A stretch of 12,409 nt of DNA from NCBI GenBank assembly GCA_022567365.1, contig JADFHG010000038.1, positions 1 to 12,409 on the forward strand. The letters run 5' to 3'. Under the pieces are notes generated by a model that was not told the origin of the DNA, made no database searches, and saw nothing but the letters and a program-made list of their open reading frames with translations. Position 1 is the first letter of the stretch; each line of letters begins with the position of its first letter. Source of the stretch: Planctomycetota bacterium. Its GTDB lineage: Bacteria; Planctomycetota; Phycisphaerae; UBA1845. Below are positions 1 through 7,078 of this stretch, in pieces. The position numbers were made by a program, and so were the translations under genes.

Positions 1-29
1 AAGTTCAAGTAGTCCTTTCACTAGAACTT
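1..29. repeat. Short inverted repeat at the window edge
   Basis: Positions 1-10 pair with 20-29 in 9 of 10 positions (aagttc with gaactt, one mismatch, then agt with act), leaving a 9-nt loop. No T-run follows on the plus strand, so it is not a standard intrinsic terminator in that direction. It could be the edge of a larger repeat or a terminator for a gene lying to the left. The window cut prevents a decision. Confidence 0.35.
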
Positions 30-697
30 GCGAGTCGTTCGTTTTCACGTTAATTCTGCCTGTGTGACGCGCAGCCATTCCACAATCGAAACGTATCGCC
101 GCGCTGGGATAGGGTGCCTACCCGTAATATCGCTAGTAAGGTAGCGCAATCGCCACGAATTCCGCCACCAGCCCCGTCTCCCGGTCCATGCTCACCGCCC
201 CCACGGCGACCTGAGAGTCCCGGTAGTATAACCGTTTCAAGCGTGTCGTGGGGCGAATTCCCGGAGATTCTTTTTCAAGTATCCTCTTGACAGAAGGGTT
301 CGGGTGTGCGATCTTCCGCGCCGTCAAACCGAGGACGAGCGAGTTCAGTTGTCACTGGCGTGGATGTGGCTTGGCTCATGCGGCGCGAGAGGCGCGAAAC
401 GGTCGCCGCAGCGTGTTCCTCGGGAATTGCTAATGTCGTACGTTGCGGTTGCCCGATAATGCAGCAATTGTTTGCCGTCGGCGGTCCGGTGCGTGGCGCG
501 GAATCGGGTCGGCGGGGTGTGGCGGGTTCGCAAGAAGACCTTTGGTTCCCTTGGGCACAAGATGCCATCGATTCTGGCAAGGTGTATATCGCGATTACGC
601 CGGTCGATGTGCCGGCTTGGGGCCTGATGGTCGGGTCGGTAGTTGCGAGCGGTTTTCGAGCGTTTGCTCGTGTCCGATCGAAACCTGCTTTTCGTTA

Positions 698-736
698 CTC
701 GCCTGCTTGAATGAAGCGTTTGGACAGGCAGGCGAG
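698..736. repeat. Perfect 9-bp hairpin in the leader region
   Basis: Positions 698-706 (ctcgcctgc) are the exact reverse complement of 728-736 (gcaggcgag), enclosing a 21-nt loop. There is no adjacent T-run. It lies about 200 bp upstream of the lipoprotein gene. It could be a structured leader, a protein-binding dyad or chance. I have no evidence of function. Confidence 0.3.
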
Positions 737-784
737 GCGAGGCGGCAAGGACCATTGGCGGTTCGAAACTGATCGAAATCTTGG

Positions 785-818
785 AGCGCTGTTGTTTCCA
801 GCGTTTTGTGTTTCTTGG
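785..818 (+). terminator. Weak terminator-like hairpin
   Basis: Positions 785-791 (agcgctg) can pair with 799-805 (cagcgtt), using one G-U pair, around a 7-nt loop. A T-rich tract (ttgtgtttctt) follows. It resembles a weak intrinsic terminator reading rightward, but no convincing gene ends just upstream of it. It could instead be a leader element of the lipoprotein transcript. Confidence 0.25.
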
Positions 819-919
819 AAGGACGAGCTGGGTGATCGCCCGGCAGGTCATGTTTGAGTGTGGATCGCGTGCCCGTGCAGACCGACGTGGTCGGGCGTGA
901 TCGCAAACTCTTTCTCTAT

Positions 920-923
920 GGAG
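920..923 (+). promoter_or_regulatory. Shine-Dalgarno deciding the lipoprotein start
   Basis: GGAG at 920-923 lies 8 nt upstream of the ATG at 932. This site, and a signal peptide beginning exactly at that ATG, favour 932 over the in-frame upstream start at 854. The upstream start would place 26 non-signal residues before the lysine-rich N-terminus. Confidence 0.6.
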
Positions 924-931
924 ATCTACAG

Positions 932-1138
932 ATGCGTAAGATCAAGAAGGGTATGCTGGCTGCGACGGTCGGTTCGGCCTTGTTCTTGGGTGGTTGTTTG
1001 AATGTTGGCGGAATCTGGGGCAGGGTCCTATGGGGCAGCGCAATTAGCGTCGCCACGGACTTCGCCTTGGACAACGATGCGGTCTTCGACCTGTTCGAGG
1101 ACGGCGAGCCGACGGCCACGGACGACGACGGAACCTAG
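932..1138 (+). CDS. Small predicted lipoprotein, unknown function
   Basis: The product has 68 residues and I do not recognise a family with a known job. The N-terminus is a textbook lipoprotein signal: basic residues (MRKIKK), a hydrophobic stretch at about 8-19, and a lipobox LGGC with the acceptor cysteine at residue 22. The mature part is only about 47 residues. It has a hydrophobic/aromatic section (GGIWGRVLWGSAISVATDF) followed by a strongly acidic tail rich in Asp/Glu that ends in DDDGT. Export through Sec and lipidation by Lgt/Lsp is therefore likely. Retention in the inner or outer membrane cannot be read from sequence outside enterobacteria. The gene stands alone on the plus strand, converges on the hydrolase gene, and is followed by a strong terminator about 80 bp downstream. 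Small lipoproteins of this shape (GGC lipobox, FDLF-type acidic end) look familiar from planctomycetes, but that is recollection rather than a search result. Confidence 0.6.
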   Translation: MRKIKKGMLAATVGSALFLGGCLNVGGIWGRVLWGSAISVATDFALDNDAVFDLFEDGEPTATDDDGT

Positions 1139-1221
1139 GCGCTCGAGCGTCAACGAATCCAATGTCGCTTAGCGCCTTGTGCGGTTGCGCCGGGCGGGTA
1201 GCGGCATGATGTATGGAAAAC

Positions 1222-1268
1222 ACGCGCGGGGAGGCCGTTGTTGCGGTGTCCCCGCGCGTTTCCTTTTT
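1222..1268. terminator. Bidirectional intrinsic terminator between converging genes
   Basis: An 11-bp perfect stem, 1222-1232 (acgcgcgggga) with 1249-1259 (tccccgcgcgt), encloses a 16-nt loop. Reading rightward, the stem runs into tttcctttttg. Reading leftward, the complement gives a run of T residues from the aaaa at 1217-1220. It lies 84 bp after the lipoprotein stop and about 60 bp after the stop of the minus-strand hydrolase, so it can serve both converging units. Confidence 0.8.
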
Positions 1269-1317
1269 GCCCACAAGATCGGGCGCGCGGCATCCGGCGC
1301 TATCGAATCTCCGTATG

Positions 1318-2187
1318 TCAAGCGAGATCGAGCCGCGCAGTGATCGCCGGTCGGTCCGCCGTGCCGCCCACGGTAACGCCGGCGACCTGCGGGTCGTGCG
1401 GTAGCGCCAGCTTCAAACCATCCCGCCGACAATCCTCGAGAATGCGTCGTTTCTCGGCAATCGTCACGAGCGGCTCCACGTCGTACGCCATTACCCACGC
1501 AAGTGGTAGGTGGATGCTCGTCGGAATGACGTCTCCCACAAACATCAGCTTTTGCGACCCTTCGCCAAAGACCGGAAGAATCTGGTACGGTGTATGACCG
1601 TGCGAGATGAACCACGCAACCCCCGGCCAAGGATCGGGCGGCGCATCACCCTCGACGAATTGAAGCACTCCCGCCTCCTCGAGGCAGGCATAATCCGCGG
1701 GAATGAAGGAACCGCGGTCCTTCGTGGTCGGATTGTGCGCATGCGCCCAGTGCCTTTTGTGGATCCAGTGTCGTGCGTTCGGGTAGCGCGGAGCCGCCGG
1801 GCCGTTCGGTCCGTTCGTCCAATCCGTAAGACCGCCGTTGTGATCGAAATGAAGATGGGTCACCACGACGTCGGTCACGGCCTCGCGATTCATGCCCATG
1901 CCGCTCAGCGCGGAGTCGATCGCCTCGCCGTCATGCCGAATCGCGTATCGTTGGGCTTTTTCCGGGGTCCACTTGGTACCCGCCCCCGTATCGACGAGTA
2001 TGACGCGCTTGGCGGAGCGGTCCACCGCGATCAGCGTCCGTGTCGCCAGGAGGATTCGATTGGCGTCGTCGACGTCGGTCTTCGGTGCCCAAAGCACCTT
2101 GGGGACGACGCCGAACATGGCGCCTCCGTCAAGGCGAATGTGGCCGGTAACGATCGACCGGATTTCGTATCGGTCTACGGTGATCAT
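1318..2187 (-). CDS. MBL-fold metallo-hydrolase, lactonase-like
   Basis: The product has 289 residues and is a complete metallo-beta-lactamase-fold hydrolase. It carries the HxHxDH metal motif at 111-116 (HLHFDHNGG), a preceding VDTGAG turn at 65-70, the third-strand SHGHTP motif (His198) and GD (Asp219), with a further histidine in PHD at 264. These give a normal two-metal site. The N-terminal DGGAMFGVVPKVLW (20-33) and overall length match the branch holding AHL-lactonase-like and related esterase/hydrolase proteins, so a small-molecule ester or lactone substrate is plausible. The true substrate cannot be read from sequence. There is no signal peptide, so it is probably cytoplasmic. The ATG start is supported by GGAG six bases upstream (complement of 2194-2197). 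It lies 185 bp after the DUF368 gene, so it may be transcribed separately or be the tail of the same unit. It ends at the bidirectional terminator. Confidence 0.93.
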   Translation of the reverse strand: MITVDRYEIRSIVTGHIRLDGGAMFGVVPKVLWAPKTDVDDANRILLATRTLIAVDRSAKRVILVDTGAGTKWTPEKAQRYAIRHDGEAIDSALSGMGMNREAVTDVVVTHLHFDHNGGLTDWTNGPNGPAAPRYPNARHWIHKRHWAHAHNPTTKDRGSFIPADYACLEEAGVLQFVEGDAPPDPWPGVAWFISHGHTPYQILPVFGEGSQKLMFVGDVIPTSIHLPLAWVMAYDVEPLVTIAEKRRILEDCRRDGLKLALPHDPQVAGVTVGGTADRPAITARLDLA

Positions 2188-2372
2188 GTTGCACTCCGTT
2201 CTTACGTACAGCGACCGGGCCGCGCGGCCCTCTCACCGGCTCCCGCGGTTCCGGGCCTGCCGCGATTGAGTGCGACATGCCGACGGAATCGCCGGGACCG
2301 GCCTCGAAGCCATCGTTGCACTACATCAGTGAAGGAATGTATCGCGCTACACTACGGCGGGCTCCATGGGCA

Positions 2373-3332
2373 TCAATGCTTGATGCGTGAGAGAAGCATG
2401 GTCGTCAGAAAGCCGGCGACCGCCAACAAGCCTCCCCACGCGTAGTCGGTCGCCGAGGCACCCGCGTCGAACGGCCAGATGCCGATCACGGACCCGAACA
2501 GAATCCCCAACAGAACCCCGATCGTCTGCTTTTCTCGATGATGCAGAAGCCACTTCAGGAGGTTGCTCAGTAGGACAATACTGAGGATGGAACCGACGGC
2601 CACGGGAATCAGGACGCCCAGGATCGTCTCGAGATCGCCGTCAGTTCCCCCCGACGTGACCCAGTGCTTCGCCGACGCGATGGCGGCGAGAATCGTCCCG
2701 TATCGACCCATTATCAACAACATATACGCGCCGGAAATCCCGGGAAGGACCATGGCCGACATTCCCAGGGCGCCGGCTAGAAAATCCCGCACATATGCCG
2801 GTTCGATCACGACCGGTTCGATCACCGCCGCGTCGGAACTGGTATTTGGGCGCTCGGGTGCGGGCTCGCGCGTCGCGGCGATCGCGACCATCAGGGCTAT
2901 GCCGGCCAGACACCCCACCACGCTCGACATTCGAATCGGACGGATCAAACGAATGAGGATCGGCGCCCCGCCCAGCGTCATCCCGATGAAGAGCGAGAAC
3001 ATCATGCTCCGATTCTGCGTCACGGCACGGCTCATGACCCCGGCGCAGAGTGCGATGATGATGAACGCGGTGCCGCCCAACACGGCGAGGAGCGCGACGT
3101 TACGGCGGCGCAAACGAAAACGCGTGACGTCCGCGATGCTGGTGACGAAGTCGTCATAGAGACCCATGACCAGGACCATGGTTCCTCCCGAAACACCGGG
3201 CACCAAGTTGGCAAGCCCCATCAGGACACCGGCGATCGTCGCCCGTACGACCGGGAAACGCCCACCGGTCCGTTCGGTCGCGCTGCGCGGATCGGGTTTG
3301 TCCGTCGTCGAAGGTGTCAAATGTTCGCTCAA
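2373..3332 (-). CDS. popT: DUF368 membrane protein (PopT-type undecaprenyl-phosphate translocase)
   Basis: The product is a 319-residue polytopic membrane protein with both hallmark DUF368 half-repeats. The first is GVLMGLANLVPGVSGGT at 35-51. The second is MVLPGISGAYMLLIMGRY at 194-211. The two PG[VI]SG loops mark an inverted-repeat carrier fold. Characterised DUF368 proteins (PopT) return undecaprenyl phosphate from the periplasmic to the cytoplasmic leaflet for peptidoglycan and polysaccharide synthesis. About eight hydrophobic segments can be seen. A hydrophilic loop at about 155-182 separates the halves and contains a VIEPV/VIEPA duplication. The start used here is TTG (3330-3332), preceded by a GGTGG-like sequence. 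No ATG occurs before the conserved first motif except its own internal Met, so a non-ATG start is needed, but the exact codon is uncertain. It follows the AsmA-like gene by 50 bp and is probably co-transcribed with it. The symbol is by family resemblance. Confidence 0.92.
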   Translation of the reverse strand: MSEHLTPSTTDKPDPRSATERTGGRFPVVRATIAGVLMGLANLVPGVSGGTMVLVMGLYDDFVTSIADVTRFRLRRRNVALLAVLGGTAFIIIALCAGVMSRAVTQNRSMMFSLFIGMTLGGAPILIRLIRPIRMSSVVGCLAGIALMVAIAATREPAPERPNTSSDAAVIEPVVIEPAYVRDFLAGALGMSAMVLPGISGAYMLLIMGRYGTILAAIASAKHWVTSGGTDGDLETILGVLIPVAVGSILSIVLLSNLLKWLLHHREKQTIGVLLGILFGSVIGIWPFDAGASATDYAWGGLLAVAGFLTTMLLSRIKH

Positions 3333-3382
3333 TTGCCGCCACCGCGCCTGGTGTTCGAGCGTCGGGTCTTGCGCGCTTTCCC

Positions 3383-6300
3383 CTACGGCTTTTCACTTGC
3401 GACACTGGGTATCGGCTTGCTGCTTTTCCGCTTGAAGAGTCTTCCGAATTCCCTATTTAGCCGGCGGAAAGTCCCTGCTCGAACGGTCGGTCGGGAAAGC
3501 GGTCCCGTGACTCGGAGCACCACAAGCTCCCTGGAGGCCGCTCCGATGACGTCCCCGACCAAGGGAATGTTGGCCCAGAGTCCCGGGTCGGCGTTGGCGA
3601 GATCGAGGTCGAGGTGGCGATCCGGGATGGACATGCGGCCACCGCCTTTCAGGGTCATTCCGGGTCCGTCGAGCGTGATCTCCTCGATTTCCATGATGTC
3701 GCCGTTGATCAGAAAGCGCACCGCGGCTCGCTCGAACGCGTGGCCGCCGGGCGGCGTCCGTACGTTGAGATTGACGTAGTTCCAAATCGCCATGAGCAAC
3801 GGCAGGCGGTAATACCGTCCGTCGCGCAATTCGAGCGTACCTCTGCCGAGTCGGTTCTCGTTTCCCGCTACACTGCCCGACAAAGCCAGGTCGACGTCGA
3901 GGGTGCCGCGTATGTCGATGGGCTCGCCGTCTTCCGCCGCCCGAGGGGTTTCAGCCTTGATCAGCGATTCGGCGCTCATTCCAAGAACAGTCGCGGTCAA
4001 CTCGTATTGCGTCGCGTTGTTGTCGAAGTCGAAACCGAGTTTGGCCGAGAGTCGTCCTTCATGCACGCGAGCGCTCGATCGGTCGATCTCGAATCGGCCG
4101 GCGCCGTCGTCGGTGCGCGTTAACCGCCATGTTCCGGTAATGTCCGTCACGTCTCGGCTGTAGACTTCGGCAATCGGCATACGAAGCTCGCCCGCAAGGG
4201 TTGTACCGCCTCGCCGATCCACCACTATGCCGGCGAACGTTATCGTGCCGGAGAGCGCGCCGACGGCATCGATACCGCTCAGGCTCGCGTCGTCGAGGTC
4301 GAAGCGCCCCTCGGCGGTCCAAATTGGATCGTCTCCCCCGGGATCGCGCGTCATTTGGAGCGTATCGATGTGCAGGTCCACTTTGCCGCGCGGCGCGAAG
4401 CGATCCCACCGCGCGCGCAACTCCTCGGGTAGCAGGTCGCGCACAGCGGAGGAGAGCGGCAGCCCTTCGGCGACGAGTCGCGCGGTTAGTTCCCGCGGCG
4501 ATCCCGAGCCGGTCGTCTCGAAGGCCAGCACCAGATCGGCGCCGGCGTACCGCGCGGTAGCGCCGGTCGTTCGGGCGCCGTTTGCATCAACTCTGATCAC
4601 CGCGTGAACGTCCTCGATCGATTCGGGCACGCGCGAATGGCGAATGCTAACGCCATCAAGGTGGATCTCGGTCAAGACGGCGACGTCGCTTCGGCGATTC
4701 GGAAGAGGTGGGTGAGTCTCCGAGGCGGATCGGTCGGCCGAAGCGCTGACGGGCGGGCGAGAGAGGACCACGGTCGCGTCAATCGGTCCCAAGACTTGCC
4801 AGTCCGCCAGGACGGCCCGCGTGGACTCGCCGAGCGCGGACCGCAACTCGTCACTGAGGGTCAGCTTCTGGAATCCTATTGTCAGATGCGTACCGTCGGC
4901 GCCTTTGCCAAGGCCCTGCCGTCCGTGAATGGTCACGGACGCCCCGCCCAGACGGCCGGTTAGTTCGTCGATGTCTATGCGCTCCCGGTCAATGTGGATG
5001 ATGCCGGCAAGACCGGTCACCTGGATCGGAAAAGCATCGTGGCGGACTCTCGTGTCATGCAATTCGACGTCGGCCCGGTAGGTGGGGCCTCCGGTATCAC
5101 CACCAAGACCGACGGTCGCGCGGAGATCGAACCGGCCCTCGGCGTGGAACGCGAGCAGGCTCCGACGTACGGTCTCGGGTATCGCACGATATAGCGTCGG
5201 GTCAAACGGCACATTTCGGGCCGTGACGATCAAGTCCAAACCGTTCAAACCTTCAGATCCAAATGCCGCCGACCCGTGGACCGCGACGTCGACGGCGCCG
5301 CGCCGACCATGAACGTCAACCAAAACGCCATCCGAGAGAATGGTGAGCGTACCTTGGAGATCGTCGACGGGGTACGGCACGCGGGCGTACTGCGCCGACA
5401 CGCCCTTGAGCGAAACGTCGATGCTCTTTCGCCAAGCCCCCTTTTTCCCCGGTGGTGCTTCGTCGCGGACGAGGTCAACGTCCACGTCGATCGTACCCTC
5501 GGGGGCGAACGAATCCCAAAGCAAACGATGGTTCTTCTTGAGCGCACGATAGAGCTCGCGATCGAGCGGAATCGAGCGGCCACTGATGGCGAGGCGGCCG
5601 GCCGCACTGCGTTTCGGGGCGTCGAATTCGCCATCGATCGTGACGGTGCCCGCAGCGTGCCTGCCGCGTATTCCCCGGAGGGTCACCCCGTCGGGCGTGT
5701 AAGCAACCGAACCATACACATCCGTAAGACGATAGGGAAAGAACCGGCATGACGCGGTCGCGCCGCGGACGGTCAGCGCCGCGCGTTCGACGACGACCGG
5801 CGTGTCCGCGCCCGCCAGCTTGGTCACCCGCAAATCGAGATCGACCGGACCCGTGGGATCATAATCGTTGTAGAACCTCTCGAGTTTCGCCCACCTGTTG
5901 ATGAAACGCCGTTCGTCCGGCGCAGCGTCCTTGTCGCGACGGGGAAGGTCGAGGGCGTCGAACGTGGCATGCGCGGTGAAGCTCACGTCGTCGAGCGTGC
6001 GAATCCTCTCTCGATCGCTCGTCATGGAGATGCGGACACTGCAGGCACTACCGTGAAAGTGTGCGTCGAATCGGGCGACAATCTCGTCCTGCGACAGCGT
6101 GATCGTGCCGTTGACCCCGTCGAATCGGAGGTAGCGATCACCACGAGGGAGCCGTTCCTCTTCTTTGTTGATGGGTATGGACAAGCTGACGTCGTTTAGC
6201 TCTATGGTCGCGGATCGCGGTCCGTCGCGATCGATCGCCCGCCCGAGATCGTAGTCCGTGGCCCGCACCCGACCGTCGAGCCCGAGCAGATCGCACCAAC

Positions 6301-7078
6301 TCCCCGCGCCGTCGTATTTGCCGTTGACCGCGATCATGACGGCCTCGATCGACATCCAAGGCAGCCCGCCGGTGACGTTGCGAATGACCCCGGTCTTGAG
6401 ATCGACGGTGGAGTGCCCGTCCGCCTTCTCTGGTCCGGTCGTGCCCCAGACGATGTCGTAGACGGATGATGCGTGTTGGACGTGGCGCCCCCGGATCGTC
6501 ATTCGCAGGTCTTCGACTACCTTGACTTCCCCATCCGCTTCTCGTCGCACCACTAGCACGCGGGCATCGCGCAGCTCGATGAGGGGAAGGTCGAGTTTGC
6601 CATGGGTCTCGTCGTCGTCGAGATTCAGCAGGTCGGCGACATTGGTCGCGCCGGTGGACGCATCGCGCGCGATCCTCAGCAGGGCTCCGTCGGCCACGAC
6701 GGACGTCAGATCCAACCTGCCCAGAAATATGGCGTACGGGTCGTGCGTCAGGCGGACCAGGGGGCAAGAGAAGATCAGGTCGTCTTTGGCCGCCGCATGG
6801 TCATTCCCCTCTTTGCCGCGGGCGATGGGCCTCGTGACGGAGAGGTCGGTTACCCGGACACCGTTCAACCAGGAGAAAGTCGCGCCGCCGACGCTAACAT
6901 CGGCGTTGACGAAGCGCTGAATGCGTGCCTCGATGATTTGCCGGATACGCGCCGGGCGCGTGTAGTAGTGATACGCCGCAACGACGATGGCGCAACCACA
7001 GGTCGCAATAAGCACGATGTTCCGGAACCGGCGACGTGGTTTGCCCATGCGACTTCCGAGCGGCGGTTCATCGGACAC
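3383..7078 (-). CDS. Large AsmA-like (AsmA/YhdP/TamB superfamily) envelope protein
   Basis: The product has 1231 residues: one N-terminal transmembrane anchor (about 20-36, after the basic MGKPRRRFRN), then a long beta-rich periplasmic region. The C-terminal part (about 1055-1200) fits the AsmA-like C-terminal region: GTLDVDLALSGSV, GRGTLELRDGRYYRLPLL, a buried-helix stretch IPLVGDVIGAASRELVVLRV, and a closing TGPLSRPTVR. The middle is built of visible ~120-residue repeats. Each ends in a short helix and a P-x-G-x-[VI]-D turn, with the glycines at 410, 528, 648, 764 and 898. Members of this superfamily form long grooves thought to carry phospholipid between inner and outer membrane. That role is inferred here. 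The GTG start at 7078 has GGGAG nine bases upstream and overlaps the end of the glycosyltransferase gene by 11 bp, suggesting coupled translation. An in-frame ATG at 7048 is the alternative. A basic tail (FRRLNREFGRLFKRK) follows the domain. Confidence 0.87.
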   Translation of the reverse strand: MSDEPPLGSRMGKPRRRFRNIVLIATCGCAIVVAAYHYYTRPARIRQIIEARIQRFVNADVSVGGATFSWLNGVRVTDLSVTRPIARGKEGNDHAAAKDDLIFSCPLVRLTHDPYAIFLGRLDLTSVVADGALLRIARDASTGATNVADLLNLDDDETHGKLDLPLIELRDARVLVVRREADGEVKVVEDLRMTIRGRHVQHASSVYDIVWGTTGPEKADGHSTVDLKTGVIRNVTGGLPWMSIEAVMIAVNGKYDGAGSWCDLLGLDGRVRATDYDLGRAIDRDGPRSATIELNDVSLSIPINKEEERLPRGDRYLRFDGVNGTITLSQDEIVARFDAHFHGSACSVRISMTSDRERIRTLDDVSFTAHATFDALDLPRRDKDAAPDERRFINRWAKLERFYNDYDPTGPVDLDLRVTKLAGADTPVVVERAALTVRGATASCRFFPYRLTDVYGSVAYTPDGVTLRGIRGRHAAGTVTIDGEFDAPKRSAAGRLAISGRSIPLDRELYRALKKNHRLLWDSFAPEGTIDVDVDLVRDEAPPGKKGAWRKSIDVSLKGVSAQYARVPYPVDDLQGTLTILSDGVLVDVHGRRGAVDVAVHGSAAFGSEGLNGLDLIVTARNVPFDPTLYRAIPETVRRSLLAFHAEGRFDLRATVGLGGDTGGPTYRADVELHDTRVRHDAFPIQVTGLAGIIHIDRERIDIDELTGRLGGASVTIHGRQGLGKGADGTHLTIGFQKLTLSDELRSALGESTRAVLADWQVLGPIDATVVLSRPPVSASADRSASETHPPLPNRRSDVAVLTEIHLDGVSIRHSRVPESIEDVHAVIRVDANGARTTGATARYAGADLVLAFETTGSGSPRELTARLVAEGLPLSSAVRDLLPEELRARWDRFAPRGKVDLHIDTLQMTRDPGGDDPIWTAEGRFDLDDASLSGIDAVGALSGTITFAGIVVDRRGGTTLAGELRMPIAEVYSRDVTDITGTWRLTRTDDGAGRFEIDRSSARVHEGRLSAKLGFDFDNNATQYELTATVLGMSAESLIKAETPRAAEDGEPIDIRGTLDVDLALSGSVAGNENRLGRGTLELRDGRYYRLPLLMAIWNYVNLNVRTPPGGHAFERAAVRFLINGDIMEIEEITLDGPGMTLKGGGRMSIPDRHLDLDLANADPGLWANIPLVGDVIGAASRELVVLRVTGPLSRPTVRAGTFRRLNREFGRLFKRKSSKPIPSVASEKP

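Larger units (their letters stand above)
1..919. other. Region without a confident gene
   Basis: I can defend no coding gene here. The longest open frames (plus 306-710, minus 345-851, plus 443-772) overlap one another. They lack a convincing ribosome binding site and give arginine/serine/cysteine-rich translations with no recognisable motif. A minus-strand frame at 133-327 (64 residues, TTG start, no Shine-Dalgarno) is somewhat more protein-like in its second half but is unrecognised. What the stretch does hold is three short dyads, at 1-29, 698-736 and 785-805, and the presumed leader and promoter of the lipoprotein gene at 932. I could not pick a convincing -35/-10 pair. It may be a decayed gene remnant or a true intergenic region. 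Confidence 0.5.

Noticed and set aside
133..327. Minus-strand 64-residue frame with protein-like second half
   Set aside because: It has a TTG start without Shine-Dalgarno and no recognised motif. It is possible as a remnant, but too weak to call a gene.
306..710. Plus-strand 134-residue frame upstream of the lipoprotein
   Set aside because: It has a GTG start with no ribosome binding site, mixed codon use and no family resemblance, and other equally open frames overlap it.
1510..2445. Plus-strand open frame (311 codons) opposite the hydrolase
   Set aside because: The minus-strand frame carries the complete metal-binding motifs and a good ribosome binding site. The plus frame is a shadow running past both gene ends.
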